Assembly: GCA_020726505.1 (NCBI GenBank)
Contig: JAHLEZ010000033.1
Coordinates: forward strand, 310,001 to 374,000
DNA: 64,000 bases
DNA from: Leptodontidium sp. MPI-SDFR-AT-0119
Lineage: Eukaryota; Ascomycota; Leotiomycetes; Helotiales; Leptodontidiaceae
Direction of reading: 5' to 3'
The first letter of the stretch is position 1, and each line of letters starts with the position of its first letter. The notes beneath the pieces are model-generated. The model was not told the DNA's origin, made no database searches, and saw only the letters and a program-made list of their open reading frames with translations. A program made the position numbers and the translations under genes. Shown in pieces: positions 44,031 through 55,925 of this stretch.

Positions 44031-46091
44031 ACCAACATGACTCTCGAGTCGATACAAAAAAAAACTGGCAGGTGTGAGGCGTTACGGGACACTGGCGCTG
44101 GGACGGTCGAGGGTAATTCTGGTCTTTTTGAGGTGCCACACGTGAGGAGCTGGAGGGGTCCCAGCCCGGGCAAAACAGCGACCAAACCCTTGTGTAAAGT
44201 GCGAATCCGAGCTTTCGATGCAGCCGTGTCTCTTCTCTTCCTCCAACAACCAACGACTGTCAACCACCACCACAACTCTAGATTCGCGTCGCAGATTCTT
44301 GGTCGATCAGACAACGCCCAAATACCTCATTTCTGGAGTTTGGCGATCTGCGGAGTTCATTCGACGCCGCTGACGCGTTAGGCGCCAAGACATACTCTCT
44401 TTCTCCGACTCTACACCCTCTCCTCCACAACTCTCCTTCATAACCGACCTCAGGTTCCGCCACTGCGAAAAGAGTTGATTCATACTGTAAACCTCAGCAG
44501 CAGAAGAAGCACCGAGCTTCTGTACTGCCTCAATCCGGCAACAGAAACAAAACCAACTCCCGAACGAAATCAAACGCCTACCTCAGCATCTTTGGAGAAA
44601 ATCAGCTCCGCAACCAAAGTCAAACACGCTTTCCAGCTACATGAAAAGTCCTCCCCAGAAGAACAACCATTCAAGAGACATCAACTCATCGAGGGAAAGA
44701 AAAACAACTCTCTGGTTTCATCAACCCCCTCCTCCAAGTCGATCCACCTCCCGCAGTTGCATCAACTCACCAGTCCAAGACAAACCACACTCAGTTCTAT
44801 CCACTGACAGGTACGACAGGTCTTGGAAGCTCAGGGCACGTATGTACGGGCTGGATGGCTTCATCATAGAAAGGGTGCCTCTCGCCAGTCTGCAAGAGAT
44901 TCTTCTCGAGTATCGTCCGAACAGTACCACTACCATTTACGAACGGTTCTAGAGAAGAGCTACAAGGTACGGAGCGGAATTGCACACTTTGGTACACTGC
45001 TGTCCGAAACTATTCCTTTCCTCAAACTGCCACGCCGAGTAGACGCGGGATTAAGCCGTCTTGGAGATCCATATCTCCGCGTTCGCGCATTGAAGATGCT
45101 TGCAGCAATCACCACCTGTACTTTCACCCCGCAATCTACCTATCTTGTGCCCTACTACCTATCGCTCACCCCGCCATATTGTAACCCCTCCTGCTGCCTT
45201 CAGGCATCTTCGCCTATTATAGTCTAGCGGGTTACTAAAAACTTCTGAAGACCAAATGCCCGACACGGATTAGGACTTTACCAAGTACTATGCCTTGCCA
45301 TCGAGATCGGGATTGTCTCCGGTTGCAGGGCTTCTGAACAGTGGAGGCTATAAATAACGGCCGCTTTCATGGTAAGCAATTTGTAAGGGGAGTTAACGAA
45401 GCAACCACCAGGAGTGCCGAGAAGGGTAGCCGGGTTTGGCACGGCTGGCAGGACAGTAGTTATCTCGCCTCAAGGCGGTTAGTACCATTGTTGCTCTTCT
45501 ACTTGATTGGCGGCAAGAGTATCATTAAACAACTACGGGATTATCTCCCCGTTGAATTCCCCAGAGGGACCCGAAGAGCGCTAATTGGACCCCGCCTAAA
45601 GAGTGTACATTTGTAATCCAACGCATCCCATGTTATCCTAGTCATGTAATTAATGCACGTTCCGTGTCGTGCTAGTGAATGTTTTGGCATCACCTCTCAG
45701 GGAACAGATCCATACACCAAATTCCATGAAGCTAGTCTACTATTAAATGAGGGGAGAAGTTCGCGCGGTGGAGTTTGATGAAATGAATGTTTAGCAGAAT
45801 CGTGCCACTTCAGCGATTTCGTATCGAAACCGAAAAAGTAGAAATAGCCGAGATCGTGGGAGAAGTGTTGATCTTCACGCTGATCAAATTAGAGACTCGG
45901 TCTGGATCAAGGCAAGGAGATGTTAGGTTGCGGCATGTAAGAGGGCAGGCTTGGTGATAAACGGATGAGCGGCAAAGTTGAAGCCTAAAGACTCGAACAA
46001 CTGCATCTCTACTAATGCCACTCATGTAATGCATGCAAGGCTGACTTCTTTAGATGCAACAGATGGGTATAACAAACAGTTGACTCAATTA
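44031..46091. other. Intergenic, no recognisable gene
   Basis: Several open frames of 60-135 codons overlap on both strands (for example 44,475-45,227). I see no family motif, consistent splice chain or terminal repeats. It may contain degraded genes. Confidence 0.5.
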
Positions 46092-47045
46092 TTACTTGGA
46101 CGGATTCCTAGACCGTTCCGATGCCTTCATGATTGCTGCCGTAAAGGCAGGTCTCACACCTCGACCCTCAAGCTCCAACAATGCTTGAATGGAATTGCCT
46201 CCGGGTGAGGATATCTTCTCGCGTGTAACCGAAGGATGACCACCACCCGTTGTCAATAACCCAAGGAGACCGATTATGCTCTTGACGAGCAGAGGCTGTG
46301 CTTCTGACCGTTTAAGTCCTTCCGCGACTGCAGCATCCAAAAGCCCATCAATGGCCAACATTATCAAGGATCCTGAACATCCAACCAAGACGCTGGCAAT
46401 GTCGAAATGAGTCTCTGGGATGAACTGAAAGTCACCAACCTGGCTTAAAATCCATTCCGTAATTTTGGAGTTCTCGGGCGTGAGCTGTCCTGGGATGGAA
46501 GTCCCGAGACTCACCGCCTGGCGAATTTGAGCAGCCAGATTCGGCATGACCCGCACAATTTGGCAGTCCGAGTCTGACGGTGCACCGTCGCCGTTGATGG
46601 CAGTGTGAAGCACCGAAGTGTTGATCCCGCCCATCACACTGATCAACAGTTTACCACGCAATGCTTCCCGTGCCGCTGGTTCGGTGAGGATCTCCCCGCG
46701 TTTAATTGGCTTGATAGAGAACAAGATGACATCTGCTTCTTGCAATGCCGCCATGTTCTCCGACTTGAGCCTGACGTCAACTTTCTGAGAGTGTTGAGAA
46801 AGACTTGACAGGACCCGTTGCCTGCTGGCGTTCGTCTCGACAGTCGCAATGACGCGACTAATGCGAATTGGGACCTCGGATTCGGGGATGTTCCCATCCA
46901 CCGAGGAGGCATCGAGGATGCCAGATGCAATAGCGGTTCCAATCGAACCTTCACGTCGCTGGTCAGTATCTCAGGTGGGTGATTTGGATATTTGTGACCT
47001 ACCACAACCAATGATAGCAACTGTCAATACTTTGGAAGGAGCCAT
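46092..47045 (-). CDS. Pyrroline-5-carboxylate reductase
   Basis: A short exon MAPSKVLTVAIIGCG is joined by an intron (46,949-47,002) to SIGTAIASGILDAS, completing the N-terminal Rossmann nucleotide motif GCGSIG. Further family features are DVILFSIKPIKRGEIL, VMPNLAAQIRQAVSLG and the signature region near the end (ISSPGGNSIQALLELEGRGVRPAF). The length, about 284 residues, is normal. The enzyme reduces pyrroline-5-carboxylate to proline with NAD(P)H in the cytosol. Sequence features such as a Ser in SPGG instead of the usual TPGG suggest a divergent paralogue and perhaps not the sole housekeeping copy. No lesion is visible. Confidence 0.88.
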
Positions 47046-47719
47046 TTCGTTGGGTTCGTGGTCTCAGAGGAGGATTGATTGTTGAATGTGGTCGATTCCA
47101 CACTCCCCAGCATGAGTGGCAGAAGGCTTCTTGAATATTTATATTTATATGGATTCATGCAAGGAGGAGAACTAACAATATGGCTCTGCGGCCGACTCAA
47201 TTAGAGGTATGAGCCGTCAATCAGGCTGAAAATCCGCCAGTGTATCCCAGGCTGCTGGAGTAGCAGCCTATGATTCAAGTCCAAAAGTCAATTGTATGTC
47301 ACCAGTCCGACGAGAAAGTCTAAATGGAGTCCGAAGTAACATGCAAGTCCGCCCCAGCCAATTGGAGGTCCGCTTTCACCTCCCAAGGCTTATTTCGAAG
47401 TAATGCTGTTGCCTACAGAGCCCTAGACCGACACTACCCCGATGCCGCTACACTACTCTGGGATACAGATATACATTCTCACGCCCTTGGAGAATTGAGT
47501 AATCCTCCGTATCGGAGCCTTGGCGCTTGGCTTCGGCTCACAACAATCGTCAGAGGTCCGCGTCTGGCGTACTTCGAAGCACTTCGAAGTATAAGTCGTT
47601 ACCATATGTTCTCAGCAGCCCACGTTTTCCACGAGAGTGTAGAAACCTTTCAGAGAACTGCATGCCGATTTTCCCGTCTCAATGTTCATGTTAGACAATA
47701 CCAGCACGAAATATTCAAC
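47046..47719. other. Shared upstream region of the divergent P5CR and MOSC genes
   Basis: The plus-strand frame is open from 47,324 into the MOSC gene, but the upstream part has no domain and could be 5' leader. A TATA-like stretch (ATTTATATTTATATGG) lies near 47,136-47,151 on the P5CR side. Confidence 0.45.
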
Positions 47720-49228
47720 ATGGAGTATTCGAGCTCTGACGGCTCACAAACTACGAGTGGTCTCATCTTACTCGCGCTCTTTATTATCATCTGCAGCTTC
47801 CTGGTCCCAGTGACGTTAAAACGTCTCTCGATTCTTCCCCAACCGAATGATCGCCCCCGAATAAGACACAAGAAGCTAGGCCTGGAGCCATCCCAGACAA
47901 ACTTGAAAAGCCAGTTTTCACCAGAACACAAACCGACGCCCGGCAAACCCGTGGTGCTTCAGAGCCTTTGGATTTACCCAGTCAAGTCCTGCCAGGGTAT
48001 TGAACTCGCAAGCAGCAGAGTTCTGTCCTACGGTCTTGAGTTCGATCGCCTCTATACGTTTGCACAACTGAAGAGTGTGCCCACTCGGCTCGGTTCTCAA
48101 GATCACGGAAACGGTCAGCACAAGTGGGAATTCATCACCCAACGACAGTATCCTCTGCTTGGCTCTGTGAAGGTAGAGCTATGGCAGCCGGAAACAACCG
48201 AGTCAGAGACCCAAGGCAATGGATATATCTTGTTTCGCTTTCCGTGGCGAAACCCGGGCCTTAAAGGCGTTCTATCATGGGTAACTGCGAAGCTTACGGG
48301 AGGTTGGAAGAAGCAGCCGAAGAGGGAGGTTATGCTTCCAGTTGTCTTCCCATCTGACGAAGAGATCAAGATAAAGGGGTACACGTATGATAATTGCAAC
48401 ATTTGGAAAGATACCGTCACGGCTCTCAACATGGAGCGGGACCTTCCACCAGAGCTTGCGCTCTACCTGGGCGCTAGAAACAGGCTCGCTTTATTCCGAA
48501 TCGATCCCGATCGACTCCGTGAGGTGCACAGATGTGCTCCTACAAAGGATGTCGCGGGATATCAGCCGGTGACGGGCTTTCAAGACGCGGTAAGATTAAT
48601 ACCTCGCCTCGAGTGTTTATGGCTAAGTCGTATGCAGTATCCATTGCACTTGATGAACATAAGCAGTGTTCAAGACCTCGCGTCTAAGATCAAAATGGAC
48701 GAAATTTTACCCTGTCTTGATGTTCAGCGGTTTCGGGCCAACATTATTCGTGAGTTCGTGCTAGTCCAGCGCTGTTTAGCTCCTTTCCGCTTAACGCCAT
48801 ATGCTCGCAGTTACAGGCGCGGCAGCGTATGAAGAAGATGCTTGGAAATTGATCCTCTTCCGACCCGCTACCACCCCGAATACGAAAGAATCCACGTTTC
48901 ATGTGTCATGTCGAACAGTAAGGTTCGTAAGCCTTACTTCCTGCCTTAGTCGTTGCCAGTTTCCTGTCCAGTATTGCTAATTCCGTCAAGGTGTAAACAA
49001 CCTAATGTAGATCAAGTGACAGGTGCAAAGCACCCAGTTGAGCCATTCAAGGCAATGAGAACCTACAGAAAAATTGACGAAGGAGCCCCTTTGAAGGGCT
49101 GTATGGGAATGGCGATGACTCCTTTGTTCTCTAGGACAGACACTCCCGCAATAATGGAGACCATTTTAACCACGGGGATGTCCTTGGAGGTCATCGAGAG
49201 TGGCTCACACTGGTACATAGATTCATAG
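47720..49228 (+). CDS. MOSC-domain protein, mARC-like, membrane-anchored
   Basis: The start chosen, MEYSSSDGSQTTSGLILLALF, gives one N-terminal membrane helix (GLILLALFIIICSFLVPV), as in mARC proteins. The MOSC N-terminal barrel follows (LWIYPVKSCQGIELASSRVL, LEFDRLYTF). An intron after TGFQDA joins YPLHLMNISSVQDL; another follows RANII, and a third joins TVR to CKQPNVDQVTGAKHPVEP. The last junction restores the motif RCxxPNVD, in which Cys binds the molybdenum cofactor. The C-terminus is GCMGMAMTPL...EVIESGSHWYIDS. mARC-type enzymes reduce N-hydroxylated compounds at mitochondrial or ER membranes with cytochrome b5 partners. A start at 47,324 would add 132 unexplained residues. Confidence 0.85.
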
Positions 49229-50479
49229 TCTTTTCTTATGTTAATAATCTAACATTGGATGTCGAATTATGGTTTGCAAAGGCTGAAACCTTCATGTCGA
49301 GCAAGCCGGATTGTTTAGAATCAGACAGAGGTGCAGGCCAGATTCTGAGCATGAGCCTCAGCCCTGGCATAAGGAAATTGAAGCCTGCGTCTGGATTGAT
49401 TTGAGGCTGCAGCCAAAACTTCGCCAGCAAAATCTGATCCAAAAAAGCACAAGCCAAAAGTTAACTGCGCCAGTAGCTTGGTGTCGCGAGAAAATATTCC
49501 GCAATTTCCCTTGCGATTTCTGTTTCAGTCTAATAACTATGTCGGAACTGTCCCTTAGAGAACCATGCTTCGGATTCCCCCATGTATTTCTGGCACGTTG
49601 TCCATATTAGTGAGACTGCAGAAATGATATCTCGCTCGGAGAACCACCAAAGACATCATAAATAGATGTGCAAACAACGCAACTTTCCAATACGGCTCGT
49701 TGAGTCATAGAGATGACTTAGTGATTAAACCACCCTCTTGTCAGTCTAAAAATGCCTAGGAGCAGTTGCATACGAGCTGCAGACAACCCCCAGCATGATA
49801 AAGTGGGCCGCTAGTCATAATCTGAACTTACATAACAATTTGCCTATGAACACGTCTACATGCATTGAGCAGACCTGGTTAAGATATTCTTGTGCGAGCA
49901 GGAATGGACGACGAAGAAGAGCCTTGCTGCCTAATGGGAGTGTCGCTTTACCAGGTTAAGCTTCGACTTCATGTTGTGAAAGAAGTGTGGTCCTAGCGCC
50001 CTGTAGTGTAAGGGGAAGCCGATTTAGTCAGGGACTGTAATGTGCAATACTGATATCATGTGAGGTTGATGAGGGTGATTCGCGATTTGAAAGTAGCTAA
50101 TAAGATTGATACATCTCCAGTTTCATTCTTCTCTCCTCCGTTTTCTGCTCCGGCCTTCCCCTTCCTCCTCCGTTGTCTCTGTCTTGCGCTCAGCATACAT
50201 CTCAATCGTGGCTTCTCCCTGCGCCGTACATCCACACTCCACAGCATCCAACCGTTCCCGCAGATTGCTATTACTTTTATCTAGGCATGCAACCGTACGT
50301 TCCCATTCGAGTTGACCATGTCAAAACACATCACCTCAATCTATGCCATACGATAATGGCTTTCCACGCTTTTCATAGCATTGAAGCAAGGTGGAAGGAT
50401 ACTTCATTATCAATCGATACGGATCGCCGAAGATGTGACAAATGGAACAAAGGCTCGAACGTGCCATGTTACCTGCGAT
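49229..50479. other. Intergenic, no gene seen
   Basis: Only short open frames without motifs. No RNA gene or repeat is recognised. Confidence 0.55.
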
Positions 50480-52219
50480 CTATACTACATACTTAATAGT
50501 AACGGCGTTGCCTTCCTCGACTTTCTCTGCCTCCTCGCTATCCACACTTGAAGTTTTCTTGTGTGTGCCAAACGGCAGACCAGAAGTGCCCCCAACGAAG
50601 AGATAGTCGATATCTTCCAAGGTCTTATTACTCGTCTCTGGATAGAAGAAGTAAAAGATTGGAACAAATGAAAACTTGAGAGCATTAGTACTGTCTGTCT
50701 TCTCTCGGAATCATGATCTTACATTGGTGGCCATGAAAATCAGGTACGCTTTCCATTGGAGTCTATTAATGATGACGGGGGTGATCATAACAATGGTGAA
50801 ATTCCAGAGCCAGTTCGAGGAGACACCGATTGCTGTTCCTTTGGCACGAGCTTCGAGAGGGAGAATCTCTGGGACGTAGACCCAGGGAACACAGTTGACA
50901 CTCGCTCCGAATATCAACATATATGTGAAGAAGAACGCAACACATGCAGCGGCAGTTGGTGTTTCGACGGAAGTTCCTTGGAAACTAAGCAAGATGGCGA
51001 TCATCATCATAGAAAAGCCAAGACCCCCACAGCCCCAGAACATGGTCTTGCGGCGGCCCATTCGATCGAGACAGAAAGTTGGGAGTAAGGATCCAAACAT
51101 GAACATCATGTTGATACAGCCACCCAGGATCTGTGCAAGACGAGGAGCCATGCCAACATTTTGGACCAGGACAGCTACCACAAGTAAGTAAATGATATTT
51201 TGCATCCAGCAGACAATTGACTTACATGGGATGTAATAGACCACTAGATTAATGCCACCAGCTTGGTTCATAAACTGGACCCCCCAGGCCAATAGTACTC
51301 TGCGACCAGTCTGTACAGAGTCCTTCTTAAGAATACTTCGCCACTGAAACTTGCCGTTCTGCTCCTCTAGCCTGATTGCATCCACGATTTGGGTAGTCTC
51401 GTGCATAATAAGGGGGTCTGTCGGGTCTTTACCGTAGACCCGACAAAGGACCTCAATGGCTTCATCTGCTCTGTCGTGATTGTAGAGCCAGCGAGGAGAT
51501 TCTGGAATACCAAAAACAAGGATGATGACGAGGCCTGCGAAGATGATCTGAACTGCGATTGGGAACCTCCACGCAACGGAGCCTGCAGTGAAGGACATGC
51601 CAAAATCCAGCCAGCTGGAAACTTTGGTTAGTTATACTCGCAACTCAACCACATACACTAGGGCACGAGCAGGACTTACTAAGCAATAGTAATTCCAACA
51701 CCGACGAAGAGGACTTCGGCAGACACCAGTCTTCCACGGAGTCTGGCCTCGCATAACTCGGACTGGTACATGGGAACTGTAGACGTTTCCAGGCCTGTTC
51801 CGACGCCGGTGATGATGCGACCGATAACAAGGTGAGGAACATTATAGGCAGTAGTTTGGAGAACGGCACCGATAATGATGATGCTGGCCGATAACCATAT
51901 AACCTTTCTTCGGCCAAGGGGGTCGCCAATGAAGAAATTAACTGGCATAAAGTCAGATTATAGTTTGATTGGGGGAGGTATGAAGCCCCAACGGGGTGGT
52001 TGACTTACTGAAGCATCCAAGAAGACAGCCCAAGTTGTAGGAGCTGACAATGATGCCAGTCTTGGTGTCACTGGGATGGCCGAATTGATTGAGCCAGTTT
52101 TCGTTCTGTAGAATACCGCCAAAGACGCCCTGGTCATAACCAAAGAGGGTGAAGGCCAGCAAGCAACAAGCACTTATGGCAGCCTGCAAAGGCTTACCTT
52201 GACCGAACCAAGGTTGCAT
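50480..52219 (-). CDS. MFS sugar transporter (sugar porter family)
   Basis: The start MQPWFGQGKPLQAAISACC is followed by the family signature FGYDQGVFGGIL. Exons joined by GT-AG introns give INFFIGDPLGRRKVIW, GRIITGVGTGLETSTVPMYQSE, IPESPRWLYNHDRADEA, GVQFMNQAGGINLVVYYIP, LDRMGRRKTMFWG and VPWVYVPEILPLEARAKG. The last exon reads FYPETSNKTLEDIDYLF, then an acidic tail ending EEGNAVTIKYVV. These are the standard sugar porter motifs (GRR loops, PESPR, PET). Twelve helices are expected. It imports a hexose, pentose or related polyol with protons; which one is not readable. No defect is visible. A TGG/GGT trinucleotide tract lies at about 52,228-52,256 just upstream. Confidence 0.92.
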
Positions 52220-52802
52220 GATGATGTGGTTGGTGGTGGTGGTGGTGGTGGTGTGGTTGAGGAGTATGGTTTTTAATGATGAGCAGATGGGAAGGTTGAG
52301 GACGCAGATGATCTTCAATGTACTCTCTTCATTTCATCTGCAAGATATCGTCGCGCCTTTATACTCTCAAGATGTAGCAGAATGAGCCTCAAAACCGACC
52401 TCCGCATATGCATCTGCATGCCCAACCCTGCTCCACGAATACGAACATATCAAGCGTTTCCTTGGGAGAAGTCTGGGGAGGGTCGCATCACATTGGGCCG
52501 GGGGAAGTGGAGGTGGGGAATGCCAAATTCCCAACTTCCCAATTCAACTCCCATTGACATGACTCGATGCTGGGGCTGGGCTGCGGTTGGGGTTGTGCTT
52601 GCCCCGTGGTTGGGTGTTGCAATAAGAGGGAAATCCCGAATTCCCGCCACGGCGGCACCGGTTGCGGTTGAGGTGACCTGTCTGAAATAGGAAAGCTTGA
52701 GCTTATGTGGCGCGTGACCTTCGATTCCCCCGCCCTCCAAGTTTTTAGGCAAGTACAACCTGAAACATCTGGCGTAGAGCCGAGCCTCAACCTAATCAGG
52801 TA

Positions 52803-52959
52803 CGGAAGGGGGTAGACAGTGGGTCTAGTCCAGCCATGTCTTCTGCCTTAACATTTAAGGAAATCTATGGAGAAAATTCTAGAATTTCAGACTACTGATT
52901 GGAAGAATAACCTTGCCGCCTTACAACGGTGGACGAGACCCACTGTCTACCCCCTTACG
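52803..52959. mobile_element. MITE, 157 bp, with ~35-bp TIRs and TA target site
   Basis: The left arm starts CGGAAGGGGGTAGACAGTGG and continues GTCTAGTCCA; the right arm is its inverted complement ending at 52,959, with about three mismatches. TA flanks both ends (52,801-52,802; 52,960-52,961). The centre has no coding capacity. It differs from the 30.3-kb MITE in sequence but has the same architecture. Confidence 0.9.
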
Positions 52960-53449
52960 TACCGTCTTTTCTCGCGTGAGCTTCATACCGGTGCCTACTT
53001 CGTATATCCGCAGGCTCAGGGAGTGTGGGGGAAGGGGCAGGGGGAGTAGCTCACGTCGCGACTACCTATCCGAATGGGGCAAGCGTTGGGATACAGTTTG
53101 GTGCCTTTTGATAGGAGCGGAGCAATCAATGTCTTCTTGCTCAAACAGACTTACGACTTGTGTTCCATCCTACCCAGCGAGCCGGCCCAAGCCTTTGGAG
53201 CTTCCTAGTAGGTAGGTAGGTAGGTAGGAGACGAAAGGAGAGGGGCGAACGTCGGGAGGCCAAGAGAAAGCCGAAATGATAAAAATGCATCAATTCCTTC
53301 CTTTCCCAAAAAAAACAATCTTGCTCAATCTTCACAGTCTTTGTGCGCCCTTTCTCGTGCTCATTCAATTATCTTTTTTCACCATAACACCTCGCTTCCT
53401 TACCACCCACATCTCTCTCTTATCTTGATTTCGAAAGGAAAAAAAGAAC
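52960..53449. promoter_or_regulatory. Upstream region of the monooxygenase gene
   Basis: This contains a (TAGG)n tract at about 53,210-53,228 and a pyrimidine-rich leader (CTTTCTCGTGCTC...CATCTCTCTCTTATC) just before the ATG at 53,450, common in well-expressed fungal genes. No TATA box stands out. Confidence 0.45.
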
Positions 53450-55313
53450 ATGGCACCAAACAAGGAGGTCTTCATCATTGGCGGAGGAGTCTCCGGGCTT
53501 GGGGTAAGGTCTTCTCCTCTCTTGTCCTTGGGGAGACATCTCAAGATGGGGATGGAAAGGTGGCTAACGAGCCTCATCACAGATGGCATGTCAGCTTCAA
53601 AGACTCTTGAGACACCAGGAATTCACTATCTATGAGAAATCCGGAAGTCTGGGAGGCACTTGGAACCACAATCAATATCCAGGCTGTGCCTGCGATATCC
53701 CCTCGCATTTCTACTCATACAGCTTCGCAATGAAGCCTGATTGGACTACCACCTACCCAGGAAGAGACGAATTGTTGAAATGCAAGTACACACCGTGCAA
53801 AGTGACTTTTGGAGTTGTCTACTAACCTTTCTGGTAGACGTGCTCTCGGTGGCGGATCAATATGATGTTCATCGCCGAACTCGCCTCTATAGCGAACTGC
53901 TTTCTGCTCAGTGGGATGTCAGAAGGAAACTTTGGATCTGCAGATTTAGAGACGCTCAGACAAACGAGATTTTTGTGCGCGAATGTGCCGCTCTTGTCAG
54001 CGCTGTCGGCACTCTAGACAAGCCCTTGATCCCACAACTTGATGGGCAAGACACGTTTAAGGGCAAAACCTTTCACAGTGCAAGGTGGGAACACGACACC
54101 GATTTCAAGAACAAGAATGTTGTGGTCCTTGGGAACGGAGCCTCTGCCACTCAATTTATCACGCCACTGACTACGTTGGTTGGTCCCAAAGGATCTGTTA
54201 CCCAGATTGTCCGCAGTGCGCATTGGTGGATCAAACGTGTGCGTATTTCCATCCCTAATACTCCAATGAGGAGACCCATTCTAATTCCCTGCTACCTTCT
54301 AGGGCAATGCTCCGTATAGTTCTACCTTTAAAAACATCATGCGATACGTCCCCGGGGCCGCAAAGATTTACCGCACGTACCTTGCGTACGACCTCGACCG
54401 TGTCTTCCTCTCCTTCTATATGACGCCGAACGGACAATATCTGCGTGATCAAATCGCCACCCAAACCAAGAAATACATTGCTACCTCAGCACCGGAGGAG
54501 TACAAGAGTATCCTGCTCCCCAATTACGAACCCGGCTGCAAGCGTCGTGTCAACACAAACAACTACCTCGAGACCCTGCACAAGCCTAACATGCACCTCG
54601 CGAGGTCCAACGTTACTTCGGTCGCCAACAACATCGTCCGAACCGCAGAGGGGGAGGCCTTCCCAGCCGACATCCTCATCTACGCCACCGGCTTCGAGAC
54701 GCAAGAATGGCTCTTTCCAATGCACATCATCGGCGCGGATGGCACAGATCTCGCCTCGCACTGGAAAATACTCGGCGGCGCAGAAGCCTACAAGGGAACC
54801 GTGGTATCTAACTTCCCCAACTTCTTCATCATGTACGGACCAAACGCTGCGACGGGCCAGCATAGTGTGATCTTCCACTCCGAGTGCCAGATCAACTATG
54901 CGTGCCGCCTCCTAGCACCCGTGCTAACAAGAGGAGCTGACTCGATCGAAGTCAAAGCTACAGCGCAGAAGAAGGATCTGGAGTGGGTCCATAGCAGGAT
55001 GCCCGGGCTTGTCTTCAACAGTGGGTGCCAGAGTTGGTGGATGAACCCCGTAACGAAGAAGAACACGTTCATCTACCCGGATCCAATGGTTCTGTACTGG
55101 ATCAGGTCGATTTTCCCCAGGTGGGATGACTTCACCATCCAAGGTCGTCAGAGGGGAAGTTGGACGAGTCTTCTCAAGGTGTTTTCTGTCGCGCTCATAG
55201 GTGGTGCTGCGGTTCTGGCAACAGGGAAGTATAAGTTCTCGGGGCTCGGTTGGGACGTTTCGAGAGGATATTTGGGTGGCTTGATCCAGCAAGTACAGAT
55301 CAAATTGAAGTAG
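53450..55313 (+). CDS. Baeyer-Villiger-type FAD/NADPH monooxygenase, intact
   Basis: Exon 1 [18 protein letters not shown] carries the FAD motif. An intron leads to MACQLQRLL...[25 protein letters not shown]. The next intron (53,782-53,837) has a GC donor (GCAAGT) and an ideal TACTAAC branch site, joining ELLKY to [11 protein letters not shown]. The fingerprint FxGxxxHxxxW is present as [11 protein letters not shown], followed by the NADPH motif [15 protein letters not shown] third intron (GTGCGT...TTCTAG) joins IKR to GNAPYSS. The C-terminus has [14 protein letters not shown] and [12 protein letters not shown], then a possible membrane helix ([20 protein letters not shown]). About 575 residues. 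It would oxidise ketones to esters or lactones. It is the active-looking counterpart of the dead gene at 33.7 kb, though the two are not close copies. Confidence 0.88.
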
Positions 55314-55925
55314 AAAGAAATGAAGATTGCTGCGGAGTGGTTTGATTGAGATTTTTAGAGTTTCTTATGAGCTAGATGAATCACATTGCTTAGAATGCCA
55401 CACCAAGAAGTCTTTTTCTCCTATAACCCTTCCACTTGAAGTAGAACCACCTCGAGGACTCTAAATCTTGGACAACGGTCGAACGACAACTAATAGTATC
55501 GTCTTACCCATTATCCCTAATATGAGTTCTTTGCATATGTATGATAGATAGAGTGTTACGGACGTGAAAGACGAAAAACCTTCCATCCAAATCAACTTAT
55601 TATAAAATATCATCAAAATTATTCATTCCTTCTACATAAATAAGAGAGAAATCCCTACCACACCGTCTAGCGCCGTGTAAGATAACCATAATATTAAGAA
55701 GTGCAATTCTCTTTTGTTTCACAACACGGGTGGGATAAGATTACATTAAAAGAGATAAACGATCATTTTCTGACTATGAAGGATCAAATGAATGAATGAA
55801 TTGAGCGTAGGAGTGATGTTACTCATTTCTAGTTGCATAGTAAATAGGTGGTGGGGGAAATCAAAAATATTCCTGCCAAGCACTAAGCGTTCCTGCCTCG
55901 ATTCAAGTAGATGATTCTTGCCGTG
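55314..55925. other. Convergent 3' intergenic region, AT-rich
   Basis: It lies between the monooxygenase and epoxide hydrolase 3' ends. AATAAA-like signals cannot be assigned with certainty. No gene is seen. Confidence 0.5.

Noticed and set aside
45341..45616. 91-codon open frame
   Set aside because: No motif, no splice-linked neighbours and unremarkable composition; probably chance.
47324..47719. N-terminal extension of the MOSC protein
   Set aside because: The frame is open, but the extra residues show no domain, and the Met at 47,720 places the membrane anchor at the N-terminus as expected.
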